From contig NC_063019.1 of assembly GCF_020509005.1 (NCBI RefSeq), forward strand, positions 1,860,001-1,924,000: 64,000 nt of DNA, in the 5' to 3' direction. The notes below the pieces were generated by a model that worked only from the letters and a program-made list of their open reading frames with translations, was not told the DNA's origin and did no database searches. Shown here piece by piece: positions 1-10,822 of this stretch. The position numbers and the translations under genes were made by a program. Each line of letters starts with the position of its first letter. Position 1 is the first letter of the stretch. The DNA comes from Fulvia fulva. Taxonomy: Eukaryota > Ascomycota > Dothideomycetes > Mycosphaerellales > Mycosphaerellaceae.

Positions 1-3000
1 TTGCGGCTGCGTTCATAGCCATGAACTCAGCTTCCATTGTTGATGTTGCAACAGACTTCTGCTTCCTACTCATCCAGGACACAGGTGATCCACAAAGGAA
101 CCACACGTATCCCAGAATTGAGACTCTATCCACTTTGTCCATAGCGTAGTCAGAGTCCGAGTATCCCTGGAGATTGCCCCCTCCCTTTCTATACATAAGA
201 CCTAGGTCTGGGTACGACCGCAGGTATCGGGAGAGCTTCTTCAAAGCCTTCATATGCTGCTGCGAGGGATCAGCAACAAATGAGCTAATTCTTCCAAGGG
301 GGAATGCTAAGTCTGGCCTTGTCATTGTCATTGGCCACATCCAGGTACCATTGTGGCTCTGGTAATCCTGTTTGTTGCACCTCTCATCCATAGGTGCCGT
401 AGGCACTAAATGCTCGTAGCTCTCCATAGGTGAGTGGGTTGGCGTAGCCTTCTCTCTAGCCATGTTCATCTTGGCTAAGTTAGCGTGGACATAGTGTCCT
501 TGATCAAGCTTCAAAGTGCCTTGGGACCTGTCTCTTGTAATCCTCATTCCAAGGATCTTCGTAGGTTCACCAAGATCTTTAATCTTAAACACTTTTCCAA
601 GCTCAGCCTTAAACCACTGAACATCTGACAGCTTCGGAGCTGCAATGGGTATGTCATCCACATGGGTAAGGACCATAAGGTCTCTATCCGTATGGATAAG
701 TAGGCATGGATCTACCTGGGACTGGGTAAATCCAATCTTCTCTAGCTTCGCAACACAGAGCTTGTTCCAGTCTCTAGCTGCTTGCTTAAGCCCATAAAGG
801 CTTCGTAGGACCTTGAACACCATGTTTGGAGGTGCTTCAACTCCTGGGGGTGGGATCATATAGATGTCTTCAAGAAGGCTGCTTTGGGTAAAAGCATTAT
901 TCACATCCACTAGGTGCATCTCGAGATCTCTCTCACATACTACTGCCATGAATACTCGGAGAGTATCATGTCTAACAGTAGGTGCAAAGGTCTCTTCGAA
1001 GTCAACCCCATATTTCTGTGAAAACCCTCTTGCAACTAGTCTTGCCTTGAACTTCTCAATGGCTCCACTAATCATTCTTTTCACATCAAAGACCCACCTA
1101 GAAGTAATTAGATTCGCACCCTTTGGCGGTACAACTGCTTCCCAGGTGTTGTTGCTTGCTAAGGCAATAAGTTCGTTCTCGATTGCCTCTCTCCACATAT
1201 GTCCCCATTCGGGGTCTCCTACGGCTGCCTTATAGGACTTTGGGATTGGCACTTCCTGCTGATAGGCTATGGCCTGCCCAACAGCAGCAAATGCATGTTC
1301 TTCCACGTCGTTCAGAATCTCCTCTACCCAGCTCATTGTAGGGTCTAGATGGAACATCTGGGCGATAAGAGCCTTATGGTGTTTAGCCTCATGCTCTTCA
1401 GAGTTATCATCTCCGTCCCCCCTTGACCTCTTGTTGCCTGCAACCTGAGGTGGCGCTAGGTGTTCGGATGGGTCGAACTGAACGACATCTTCTTTTTCTT
1501 TCATTGGAGTACCCTGATCTCCAAACTTCTGGTATTCCCCAATGTCCTTTGGGGGAGGGGGAAGTTGCACAAACAGCGGTTGCTGTGGTGTTGATGACTT
1601 GGGTAGGTTCTGTACAGATCCACCGTTATCGGCCTTCGACAGTGTTGAAACCGCCTCAATATTTTCTCCTGGCCTTCGTAACGGTGTCTCTGATAATCCC
1701 CTATCAGAAAATTTCGCCCCAAAGGGCTTCCTCCCAACAGGATTGCGCTGTGGCGCTCGACTCGGCTGGTTAGTGAAGGTGATACCAAGATCCATATCTC
1801 CCCCCTTCTCATTCTCAAACCAGTCGACGTGACTATGCGCTTTTATTGCTTTCATGTCGGGATCCCAGAACAGCCATTGTTTTGTGGTGTTTTCTGAGTA
1901 GCCCACAAACACGGCTTCTTTTCCTCGGTTCATCAACTTGTCTCTCCTCAAGCCTTGAGGTTGGGCTCTTGGGTCTACATAGACCACAGCTTTGCATCCC
2001 CAGACGCGGAAATGGTCGACTGACGGTACTTGGCCAGTAAAGGCTTCTTCTGGTGAAAGAGCAATACCATCAATGATCGGACCATTAGGCAGTCTGTTTC
2101 TGATCACAGTCTGTGCTTGCAAAGCTTCTGGCCAGAACTCAACTGGCATGCCAGAGTCTTCAAGCATAGCCCGGACTGTGTTCTCAGAGGCTTGAATTGA
2201 CCTTTCCACAGGTCCATTTTGAAGAGAGTTGTAGGCATCAGTTGTGTCCATCTGAGTGCCAAACTCCTTCTCCCACTCTTTTAGCAAGGCGAGAATTTCC
2301 TTTGCACCATCACTGCGGATCGCAGACAGAAAGCACCTTGACTGCCGTTCTGCCTGGACCTTCCAATCCCGTAGGGCTGCAGGAGCGTCGCTCCTGGCCT
2401 TCAAAGGGATTACCCACTTCTTCCTAGAGAAGTTGTCTACAATCTCAAGCCAATATTTGTATCCTAGCCTAGAGACTGCGCCCTGAAAAGGCCCACAGAT
2501 GTCAATGGAGATGAGGGCCAGCCTCTCCCCTTTCCTCTCTGTGGCAGGTCCTTTGAACTTCCTCATGTTTGCAAGGGAGCAGACCTTGCAATTCTGGTGT
2601 TCAGAAGGAACAGGAATGGGATCTTTCTTGTCAGTGACCCTATGCAGGTTTCTTAGCAGTCCCTTGCCAAGGTGTGCACATCTTCTATGCCATAGCTCCC
2701 ACTGATCTTCGGACTCAGTGTTAGCCATAGCGGTACCGTCACGTTCTTGAGAGAGTATGCCAGCATGCTGTGGCTCAAGAATTTCCGAGATCGAGTGGAT
2801 AAACGGTACTCCTCCTCGAAGTTTGGTCTGGACAACGGGTTTACCAGACAAGGATTTTAGGGTGAAACTGGGTGGTTGGACAGCAAACTGTTGGCTGAAC
2901 TGATTCCACGAAACAAGACTAACTCCAAGGCCAGGAACAAACAGGACATTTTCTAAGACAATTTGCTTTCCAGAAGGACCACCCATTACTGCACTTCCCA

Positions 3001-4177
3001 TATGTGTAGCTTGTAGATAGCCACCCCCAACCTTGATCCACTTCCTCTTTTGAAGAGGCTTCAGTGTCCTGAATAGTGAATCTTGGTCAGTCATATGTGA
3101 TGATGCACAAGAGTCAAGCAACCACTCGGACGAGGGGTACTTGCCTTTGGCTTCCACAGTGGAATGGGCAACCTCATCAACATCATCATCTTCTGATGGT
3201 ATCTCAGGGTCTGATGCGTCTTCCTGGGTCGCATGGGCCCTTGCAGGCTTACTAGAGGAGGCCTTTGGCTTGCGGCTCTCCTTCATCTGCTTTGCAAGGT
3301 CCGTCATCACCTTGAGGACATCACGAAGGTTTGGTGATGATGACCTCCTACGAGGTGGTGACGGTTGTCTCTTAGCAGGGTAGGTAACCCTAGCTAGTTT
3401 GTCCTTGTTCCTAACAGCCTGCTGAGCTGCAGAAAGGTGTGGGCACTTGCTCATAAAATGGTCACCACCGCAGAGATGGCACGTGAGCTTGCCCTGGAAA
3501 CCCTTCTTAGCAAACATGGCTGTCCCTTGATGAATCATTGATTCTTGCTTCTCCCCAAGAATTGCAAGAATGTCTTGTGGTGAGAGATTCACCTGGGCAT
3601 CAATTGCATCGCGAATTGAGCCAAATGAGTCTGGCAGAGCTGCTAAGAGTTGCTGGATCTTTCTGTCCTCAGTCTTGATGTCTTGGAACTGAGGCGAGAT
3701 TGAAACAGCCCTCCTTGCAATTGAGCTAAGCTCCTGCCAGGCATCATCTATAGACTGGTCTTCTGTCATCACGAAATTGGTGTATTGCTGAAGCAAACTT
3801 CTTCCAGTAGCGAGAAGTCTTCTCTTATATTTAGCTTCAGCCCATTCCCACAACTCCTTCGCATGCCGGATCTCGTATGTCATCTCTTGGTCATCTGTCG
3901 ACAGACAGATGTACATCTCATACAGGGCCGTTGCATTGTGCCGTCTGTACGATGCCTTCCTTATCGCTTGATCCAAAGGAAGGGATGACTCCGATGATGC
4001 AGAGGGTGTCGCTATAGATGGGGTTGCAGCGGGAATGTCCGTGATGATGTCTTCGAGGACCCAGTCAACCTGCTTTGATACCAGGTGTATTCTCATCAGC
4101 TTGAACCATGTTTCGTGGTTCTCTCTTGTCAGAAGAGGTGCTGCTCTCTTTCTTATGAACCCAGTCTCGTTCTCCAT
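1..4177 (-). CDS. Ty1/copia Gag-Pol polyprotein, open frame, 3' part beyond window
   Basis: Reading down from an ATG at 4177, one frame stays open to the window edge (about 1392 codons); I found no stop or frameshift in my reading. Domains in order: copia-type Gag; zinc knuckle CHLCGGDHFMSKC (near residue 237, spacing C-x2-C-x3-H-x4-C); protease LLDSCASSHM (near 356); integrase HHCC finger (WHRRCAHLG ... CKVC, near 496) and catalytic DDE (SIDICGP, RSDGAKE, NGPVERS); reverse transcriptase with LYGLKQAARDW and HVDDIP (near 1175, where most copia elements have YVDD); RNase H with YSDSDYAMD and STMEAEF. The polyprotein would build cytoplasmic particles, copy the RNA and integrate the cDNA. The RNase H end, stop codon and 3' LTR lie left of base 1. 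CpA/TpG content is normal, so this copy has largely escaped RIP and may be recent. Confidence 0.93.
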   Translation of the reverse strand, partial: MENETGFIRKRAAPLLTRENHETWFKLMRIHLVSKQVDWVLEDIITDIPAATPSIATPSASSESSLPLDQAIRKASYRRHNATALYEMYICLSTDDQEMTYEIRHAKELWEWAEAKYKRRLLATGRSLLQQYTNFVMTEDQSIDDAWQELSSIARRAVSISPQFQDIKTEDRKIQQLLAALPDSFGSIRDAIDAQVNLSPQDILAILGEKQESMIHQGTAMFAKKGFQGKLTCHLCGGDHFMSKCPHLSAAQQAVRNKDKLARVTYPAKRQPSPPRRRSSSPNLRDVLKVMTDLAKQMKESRKPKASSSKPARAHATQEDASDPEIPSEDDDVDEVAHSTVEAKGKYPSSEWLLDSCASSHMTDQDSLFRTLKPLQKRKWIKVGGGYLQATHMGSAVMGGPSGKQIVLENVLFVPGLGVSLVSWNQFSQQFAVQPPSFTLKSLSGKPVVQTKLRGGVPFIHSISEILEPQHAGILSQERDGTAMANTESEDQWELWHRRCAHLGKGLLRNLHRVTDKKDPIPVPSEHQNCKVCSLANMRKFKGPATERKGERLALISIDICGPFQGAVSRLGYKYWLEIVDNFSRKKWVIPLKARSDAPAALRDWKVQAERQSRCFLSAIRSDGAKEILALLKEWEKEFGTQMDTTDAYNSLQNGPVERSIQASENTVRAMLEDSGMPVEFWPEALQAQTVIRNRLPNGPIIDGIALSPEEAFTGQVPSVDHFRVWGCKAVVYVDPRAQPQGLRRDKLMNRGKEAVFVGYSENTTKQWLFWDPDMKAIKAHSHVDWFENEKGGDMDLGITFTNQPSRAPQRNPVGRKPFGAKFSDRGLSETPLRRPGENIEAVSTLSKADNGGSVQNLPKSSTPQQPLFVQLPPPPKDIGEYQKFGDQGTPMKEKEDVVQFDPSEHLAPPQVAGNKRSRGDGDDNSEEHEAKHHKALIAQMFHLDPTMSWVEEILNDVEEHAFAAVGQAIAYQQEVPIPKSYKAAVGDPEWGHMWREAIENELIALASNNTWEAVVPPKGANLITSRWVFDVKRMISGAIEKFKARLVARGFSQKYGVDFEETFAPTVRHDTLRVFMAVVCERDLEMHLVDVNNAFTQSSLLEDIYMIPPPGVEAPPNMVFKVLRSLYGLKQAARDWNKLCVAKLEKIGFTQSQVDPCLLIHTDRDLMVLTHVDDIPIAAPKLSDVQWFKAELGKVFKIKDLGEPTKILGMRITRDRSQGTLKLDQGHYVHANLAKMNMAREKATPTHSPMESYEHLVPTAPMDERCNKQDYQSHNGTWMWPMTMTRPDLAFPLGRISSFVADPSQQHMKALKKLSRYLRSYPDLGLMYRKGGGNLQGYSDSDYAMDKVDRVSILGYVWFLCGSPVSWMSRKQKSVATSTMEAEFMAMNAAA

Positions 4178-4684
4178 TTTTTGTAAGTTGAGGGACAGGT
4201 TGGCTGCCCTCAGGTAAAAGGATGTATTCGGTCGTACGCGATCGGATCGAAATGGGATAAACCGAACGCGAGGTTGATAGCGGAGAGGATGGCTATCCGC
4301 CGGGAAGAGGAGGAAAGTCGGTCGGTAAGGATCGTGTTGGTGCTGAGACACTGTAGCGTAACTCTCTCAGCAGAGGGGGTTTCTGAGACACTGCGGCTCT
4401 CTCAGAATGAACAGTTAGTCGATGCGAACGCGATGTCCGGAGAGCGACTCTTCTCAGTAAGCTCGCCCACTTGTCTGAGGTATTGGCACAGGCTCCCTGA
4501 CTCGGAGTCTGACAGTGCCTCACTAGGCTCTTTCACGTCTTATATGCACCTACAGCGCGGCTGTAGCTTCCTGTGCAATGCGGGTGCGGCCTCCAGTCTG
4601 CCTTCCTTTTGTTCTGAAGAGGAATAACTCCAATACGACTTTGTCGAGGGTGAAACACCGAGTTGCTAACCCGGGCTCATAACC
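4178..4684 (-). other. 5' untranslated leader of the minus-strand copia element
   Basis: This stretch lies between the Gag start codon (4177) and the 5' LTR edge (4685). It contains no convincing gene. An imperfect direct repeat near 4340-4410 carries the motif TGAGACACTG followed by CTCTCTCAG twice. Short reading frames here look accidental. Confidence 0.7.
4671..4684 (-). promoter_or_regulatory. Primer-binding site, initiator tRNA-Met half-molecule type
   Basis: The plus strand reads CCGGGCTCATAACC directly beside the LTR. GGGCUCAUAACC is the anticodon stem-loop of eukaryotic initiator tRNA-Met. As in Drosophila copia, the primer would be an internally cleaved 5' half of that tRNA and not the intact 3' end. 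The matching site in the plus-strand copy (5448-5461) supports this. Confidence 0.75.
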
Positions 4685-4918
4685 TGTTAAACAGGTACGA
4701 GTTGCGCAGCAGTGGAAGACGGCGGATCACACAAAAGACGAAGAAGGACCCAATGGGATAGCGTGTATCTACATACAGTATCGCCGGTGTTGGTGTAGGT
4801 AGATGCTAGGTGTCCGGATGTTGGCCAGCCTATAGGCTGGCAAACCCTAGTCACGTGATCTAATCACATGACACACCCACACCTACATGCTTGTCCTGCG
4901 GCCTGTATGTTCTCAACA
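4685..4918 (-). repeat. 5' LTR of the minus-strand copia element
   Basis: A 234-bp segment starting TGTTAAACAGG and ending TCTCAACA on the plus strand, giving TGTT...AACA ends. It abuts the primer-binding site on the left. On the right it abuts sequence of another copia copy, so the edge is well placed. The partner LTR is outside the window; ATGGC at 4919-4923 is the candidate target duplication. Confidence 0.8.
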
Positions 4919-5212
4919 ATGGCCTTTATAGTAACTATAGAAGCTATTATATATAAGTAAGAGGTCCCGATTCTAAAATCCTATAAGGATGCTATAAATA
5001 ACAAGAAATGGGGACATCTTTGGAAGGAAGCAATCCAAAAGGAACTAGATGCTCTACAGAGTAACAATACCTAGGAAAGATCTGTTCTACTAAAAGGAGC
5101 AAATCTGGTTATATTAAGATAGGTCTTTAATATTAAGAGAAGCATTAGTGGAGCTATTAAAAAGTTTAAGGCTAGACTAGTTGTAAGGGGCTTCTTATAG
5201 AAGTTTGGTATT
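4919..5212 (+). mobile_element. RIP-degraded outer copia copy, pol fragment (left piece)
   Basis: This matches bases about 8876-9166 of the neighbouring intact-length copy, the stretch between integrase and reverse transcriptase. Many C-to-T/G-to-A changes at CpA/TpG introduce TAG stops. The same element resumes at 10823 after the inserted copy. The minus-strand copia (to 4918) also interrupts it, so its 5' part lies off the window to the left. Confidence 0.85.
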
Positions 5213-5447
5213 TGTTAAGATGTAGCATCTCAAAGGGAGTCAACAATTAGGAAGTGATCTGGCAGCCTGAGGCAACCACGATGACTCAGCTTGTAGGGAG
5301 ATACCTTCTCTCCCCTTTAGCTTAGATAGACATCCAACACAATCAACATATTGGTTCCTGATATATTGCTGCATGCTCGTGCTATTAGTCAGTTGAAGAT
5401 TGATCTCTTACTCCACTCCGCTGCCATCCACCCGTACCTGTTTAACA
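5213..5447 (+). repeat. 5' LTR of plus-strand copia element
   Basis: 235 bp, TGTTAAGATG...TTTAACA. Its left edge is set by the GTATT target duplication and its right edge by the primer-binding site. It should carry the element's promoter and R region, but I cannot place a TATA box with confidence. Confidence 0.88.
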
Positions 5448-5461
5448 GGTTATGAGCCCGG
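5448..5461 (+). promoter_or_regulatory. Primer-binding site (initiator tRNA-Met anticodon region)
   Basis: GGTTATGAGCCCGG starts at the first base after the 5' LTR. It is complementary to the anticodon stem-loop of initiator tRNA-Met, implying half-tRNA priming of copia type. Confidence 0.78.
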
Positions 5462-5785
5462 GTTTGTGTAGGAATAAGAGCAACCTATATCAGTACAGGT
5501 TACTTATATCCCTTGCTATCGTAGCAGAAAACATCTGGGAATCAGAAGTCTACCCCGTCTATCCTGTCAAGGAGCTTAGTTCGATACTAAGTGATAGGTA
5601 ACCCAGACAAGGACTCTATGCGGCTTACTCAAAGCCAATACCTTGAAGATACTCTGTAGGCAGAACTGCATCGAGATACTATCCAGAAGGACTTCAAGTA
5701 AGTCATTTGAAGCTCTGCTAGGAGAGACAGACCTGTGTCCTAGCCCCGAGACCTCATACCGCTCCTTTACTTTACTAAGCAGGCC

Positions 5786-6853
5786 TTGGTATCCACACCT
5801 ACGAACTTTCCCATTCTACACCAGAAGCCTCAGCAGGATCTGAGCCACCACTTTGGAACATACACACCTTGTTTCATTACATCCAATTTATTATGGATCC
5901 ATACCAAGAGAAGACAGGAGAAGGGAGGCAAAATCCCAATTCTTGGGAGGGACAATTGGAAGAGATGGTTTAACCTTCAGAGATACAAGATGGAGAGCCA
6001 ATCAGCATTCTTTGCAATTGATGACCTAATGGAAGTGTCTTTTGACAACATCAAGGGCAAGACTCTGAAACTCCAAGAAGAGGCTACAACCAAAGAGATC
6101 CTCAATACGCCAACATGGACAAGGCACAATGCAGTATGCAACTTCAGTATCCTTAGTAGGATCACAGAAGAAGATGAATTTGAGCTTGAGGGCTCATGTG
6201 AATCTGGAAGAGCTGCTGAGAAGTGGGTGTATCTCTGGAACAAGTATAGCCAGGTGCTACCAACCCATGCACATGAGCTCACAAAGCAATTTGTGACCTT
6301 TGAGATGAGTGAAGAGTTCACCATCAGATCTGCATGGACACACCTGGTTTCTCTTGGAAAAAGGATTGCTGATGTTGACCCAGAGGGTCAGCATTACAGG
6401 AAAGCTGATGTGAGGATGACCCAGCTCTTAAGCTCACTGCCACCTGACTACCATGTAGCCAGGGATACTATCATGGCTCAGCCAAAGATGGATCATGAAA
6501 GGACCTTAAAGATCCTTGAAGCTCAAGAAGCCAGGTTGGATCCCTCTAAGGCTGAGTATGGCATGGCAGCCACCTGGGTCAAGCCCTCAGGTCTAGTAAG
6601 ACCACTCTCCTGCCTTCTCTGTGAGAAGGATCATCTGATCAAGGACTGCCCTAGTTTGCCTAAGGCAAGAAAGGTCCTTAGATCTCATTCCCAACCACCA
6701 TCTTCCCAGAATACAACACATGTCAAGAAGAAGAGAACTCCACCACCCACTTCAAGGAGGACACCAAGAGAGAAGTCCTCTATAGAAGAACTTAAGAAAA
6801 TGGTGAAGAAACTCAGCTCTGACATGCTGTCACTCCAGAAGAACCAGGCCTAG
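5786..6853 (+). pseudogene. copia Gag, start disrupted and ended by TAG
   Basis: This encodes the Gag part of the plus-strand copia. The conserved part (ILGRDNWKRWFNLQRYK onward) aligns with Gag of the minus-strand element. It carries a zinc knuckle CLLCEKDHLIKDC and a basic C-terminus. The natural start may be ATG at 5893, which opens MDPYQEKTGEG in another frame and would need a one-base shift near 5930 to join this frame. The ATG at 5786 gives an upstream extension without similarity to the sister copy. The frame ends at TAG 6851-6853, in phase with protease further on, so it looks like a RIP-type CAG-to-TAG change inside one Gag-Pol polyprotein. Confidence 0.8.
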
Positions 6854-9800
6854 TCTTATGCCTCTAAAGCAAAGAAGACTGGAAAAGGTTTCTCCGCCCA
6901 AGAGTCACTATGCAGCTCATCCCCAGAGACAATGTCTGATGATGATGAGTATGATGAAGTGGCACACTCAACTGCAGAAGTCCAAGGCAAGTTCCCCTCG
7001 TCAGAGTGGTTACTTGACTCCTGTGCTTCATCCTATATGACTGACCAAAGCTGCCTCTTTAGATCTATGACTCCCTTGACAAGGAAGAAATGGATCAAAG
7101 TGGGAGGTGGGTTTTTATTGGCCACTCATATTGGGAATGCAGAGATGAGTGGGAGAGCTGGCAGAAAAGTTGTTTTGGAAGATGTCCTGCTTGTACCCAA
7201 GCTAGGAGTGAACCTGGTTTCATGGAACTAGTTTAGCAAGCAGTTTGGTGTGCAACCTCCATCATTTTCTCTTGTTTCCCCCTCTGGTGAGACTGTTGTC
7301 CAGACAAAGCTCCTTAGGGGGTTCCATTCATTGATGAGATTTCTCCTCTCCTACAAGAACGGGCACATTACTCATCATGTGCACCACCAATGGAGAATGC
7401 CTTTGTGACTGCTCAATCAGAGACCGACCTGAAGCAGTGGGAGCTTTGGCATAGAAGATTTGCACACTTTGGGAAGAATTTGCTCCAAAATCTTCACAAG
7501 GTAACAGACTTGAAAGAACCCATTCCTATCCCTAAGGATGGCTTTCACCAGTGCAGAGTATGCTCAATAGCAAAGATGAAGAAGTACAAAGGCAAAGTTA
7601 CAGAGAGAAGACCTGAAAGACTTGCCCTTGTATCTATTGACATATGTGGCCCACTACCAATCTCAAGACTAGGATTCAAATACTGGCTTGAGATTGTTGA
7701 CAACTTCTCTAGGAAGAAGTGGACCTTTCCTCTTAGGAAAAGAGAAGATGCTCCAGTTGCTCTCCAGAACTGGAAGATCAAAGCAGAGAGGAAATCATCA
7801 GCGCAGCTGAAAGCAGTAAGACTTGACAATGCAAAAGAACTTATTGCATTAGTGAAGCAGTGGGAGAAGGATTTGGGGATTGGGCTCGAGCCGACTGAGG
7901 CATACAACTCTCTACAGAATGGACCAGTTGAGAGGTCAATACAAACCTTAGAGGACTCTATAAGGGCAATGCTTGAAGAGGCTAAAATGCCGGTTGAATT
8001 TTGGCCTGAAGCACTAGAGGCCCAAACTTATATGAGGAACAAACTGCCAAATGGCCCAGATTACGATAGGTTCAAGGTTTCACCAGATGAGGCTTTTGAT
8101 GGTATCAAACCGACCATCAACCATTTGAAAGTTTGGGGATGCAAAGCTGTTGTCTATATGGACACAAGATCCCAACCTCAATGGGCAAGAAGTGACAAGC
8201 TAATGAATAGGGGTAAAGAAGCAGTGTTTATTGGGTATGTTGAAAACACAGCTAAAGCCTGGCTCTTTTGGGAACCAGACATGAGAGCTGTTAAACAACA
8301 CACACATGCAGACTTCTTTGAGGACCAGCCTGGAGGTGATATGGGTCTCAATGTTCCAACATTGAATCTATTAAGCAGTGCACCAGCTAGGAAGCCCTTA
8401 GGAAGGCCGAGGAAGAACGTATCCTTAGGACAATCTACCTACCATCCAGGCGTCCATCAGAGCCCCCCCGAAATAGATCAGCCAATTGAGAGCCCTAAAG
8501 TCGCTCAGCCGAGAAAGCTGTTTGTGCAACTTCCCCAGCCTCCGGAGAACGTAGGGGAATTTCAGAAAATCGATCAGCCAATTGAGAGAAGCTCCCTAGA
8601 TCCCCAGGAAATAGACGTTACTAGGTCACAAGTGACGGTCCCTAAATCATCCCTTGGAAAGAGAAAGGCTGACTATGATGTTGAGGGCTATGACATGAAA
8701 CAGAAAGCCCCAAAATCCATAGTCCCTAAGCCCGAACTAACCACTGAAGTGGGAGAAGCAATGGACCTCTCAGAGAACCTTGCTGCTTTTCACCAAGCTT
8801 TCTTTGCAGCCATGCAATCAGTGGACAGTTCAATACCATGGGATAGCGAATTCCTGGAAGAAGTTGAGGAAATGGCCTTTGCAGCAACTGTAGAAGCCAT
8901 TGCATACAAGCAAGAGGTCCCAATTCCAAAATCCTACAAGGATGCTGTGAATGACAAGAAATGGGGACATCTTTGGAAGGAAGCAATCCAAAAGGAACTA
9001 GATGCTCTACAGAGTAACAACACCTAGGAAAATTCTGTTCTACCAAAAGGAGCAAATCTGGTTACATCAAGATGGGTCTTTGATATTAAGAGAAGCATTA
9101 GTGGAGCTATTGAAAAGTTCAAGGCTAGACTAGTTGCAAGGGGCTTCTCACAGAAGTTTGGTGTTGACTTTATGGAGACATTTGCACCTACAGTAAGACA
9201 GGACACCCTTAGGGTGTTTATGGCTATTGTGTGTAAGAAGGATCTTCATCTTCACCAAGTGGATGTGAACAATGCATTCACAGAAAGCACCCTCCATGAA
9301 GACATCTTCATGTTACCACCACCAGGAGTTGAGCTTCCACCAAACATGGTGTTCAAAATCCTCAAAAGCTTGTATGGACTTAAGCAAGCAGCTAGAGATT
9401 GGAATCAACTCTGTGTGTCAAAGCTCAGAGAGATTGGATTCACACAGTCAGAAGTGGACCCATGCCTACTTATCCATAAGAAGAGAGAGATCATAATCCT
9501 TATACATGTGGATGACATTCCAATTGCTGCACCAAAGTTGACAGATGTTCTCTGGTTCAAAAGAGAACTTGGCAAGATCTTCAAGATCAAAGATCTAGGT
9601 GAACCTGAAAAGATCCTTGGCATGAGAGTCACAAGGGACAGGAAGAGAGGAATCCTGAAACTTGACCAAGGACACTTTGTTAGGGACAGCCTAGCCAAGA
9701 TGGGAATGAACCATGAGAAGGCAGCACCTACACACTCACCCAGGGACAGCTATGAGGCCCTCAAACCTTCAAGCCACATAGATGAGAGGTGTGACAAGGC

Positions 9801-10521
9801 AGAGTACCAGAGTATTAATGGTACTTGGATGTGGCCAGCAACAATCACAAGGCCAGACATTGCTTTTGCCCTAGGAAGGATGAGCTCATTTGTGAGTGAC
9901 CCATCCACCTACCACATGAAGGCTTTGAAGAAGATCACTAGGTACCTAAGATCATACCCTGATCTAGGACTTCAGTTCTCAAAGTCTGGAAAAGGACACC
10001 TTATTGGATACTGTGATTCTGATTATGCAATGGACAAAGCAGACAGAGTCTCAATCCTTGGGTATGTCTTCTTCCTCTGTGGGGCACCAGTTTCTTGGAT
10101 GAGCAAGAAGCAAAAGTCTGTAGCAACATCCACAATGGAGGCTGAATACATGGCTATGAATGCATGTACGAAGCAATCCCAATTCCTAGCTTCACTGCTA
10201 AGGGAAATGGATTGTCCAGAGTTAGTGGGAGACTGTTCCCATCAACTAAGAATCACTGGAAACCAGGAGACTGTATCAAATTTGAGACCAGTCCAATTAA
10301 GAGGTGACAATCAAGCTGCCCTCACCCTAGTGAAAGATGCACATGTTCATGACAAGTCGAAGCACATTGACATTGCCTATAACGCTGTTAGGAAACTTTG
10401 GTGGAGGAGGCTTATTGCTATTGAGTACACCCCAACCTCTGAGATGGTTGCAGACGGGTTTACAAAACCAAAGACTGGTCCACACTTCCAGAGGTTTGTA
10501 AGCCAGCTGAACCTGTCATAA
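6854..10521 (+). pseudogene. copia Pol (protease, integrase, RT, RNase H) with stops and a frameshift
   Basis: Protease WLLDSCASSYMTD lies near 7010-7050 in the Gag frame and stops at TAG 7229-7231, where the sister copy has Gln. A run of five G near 7316-7320 appears to have lost one base, moving the frame for the rest. Integrase (WHRRFAHFG, CRVC, then SIDICGP, RLDNAKE, NGPVERS) spans about 7440-8150. A variable linker follows to TAG 9025-9027, where the sister has Trp. Reverse transcriptase (LYGLKQAARDW, HVDDIP) and RNase H (YCDSDYAMD, STMEAEY) run to the stop at 10521. All catalytic residues are present; only the frame is broken. Confidence 0.88.
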
Positions 10522-10586
10522 AAAGGTCCAAGTACTATTGACAGGAAGTGAGCAGACTGTAACCTCCCATACGAGATGAGTGGGAG

Positions 10587-10822
10587 TGTTAAGATGATAG
10601 CATCTCAAAGGGAGTCAACAATCAGGAAGTGATCTGGCAGCCTGAGGCATCCACGATGACTCAGCTTGTAGGGAGATACCTTCTCTCCCCTTTAGCTTAG
10701 ATAGACATCTAACACAATCAACATATTGGTTCCTGATATATTGCTACATGCTCGTGCTATTAGTCAGTTGAAGATTGATCTCTTACTCCACTCCGCTGCC
10801 ATCTACCCGTACCTGTTTAACA
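10587..10822 (+). repeat. 3' LTR of plus-strand copia element
   Basis: 236 bp, TGTTAAGATGATAGC...CCTGTTTAACA, nearly identical to the 5' LTR. A purine-rich tract precedes it (GAGATGAGTGGGAG) and the GTATT target duplication follows. Confidence 0.9.

Larger units (their letters stand above)
5213..10822 (+). mobile_element. Complete-length Ty1/copia element with two LTRs and target duplication
   Basis: LTRs at 5213-5447 and 10587-10822 both begin TGTTAAGATG and end CCTGTTTAACA. The element is flanked by GTATT at 5208-5212 and 10823-10827, a 5-bp target duplication. It has an initiator-Met-type primer site, gag, pol and a purine-rich tract (10573-10586). It sits inside another copy of its own family, in the same orientation. 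Coding defects are three TAG stops (6851, 7229, 9025) and one or two single-base shifts, so it is non-autonomous although structurally complete. The LTRs differ by about a one-base indel plus a few substitutions, suggesting a young insertion. Confidence 0.92.

Noticed and set aside
864..2835. Several open frames of 60-120 codons on the plus strand and in other minus frames across the left copia
   Set aside because: They lie antisense to or out of phase with the open Gag-Pol frame and have no family content of their own.
4274..4627. 117-codon plus-strand frame in the copia leader
   Set aside because: It lies in the 5' untranslated region of the minus-strand copia, antisense, with no similarity to any known domain.
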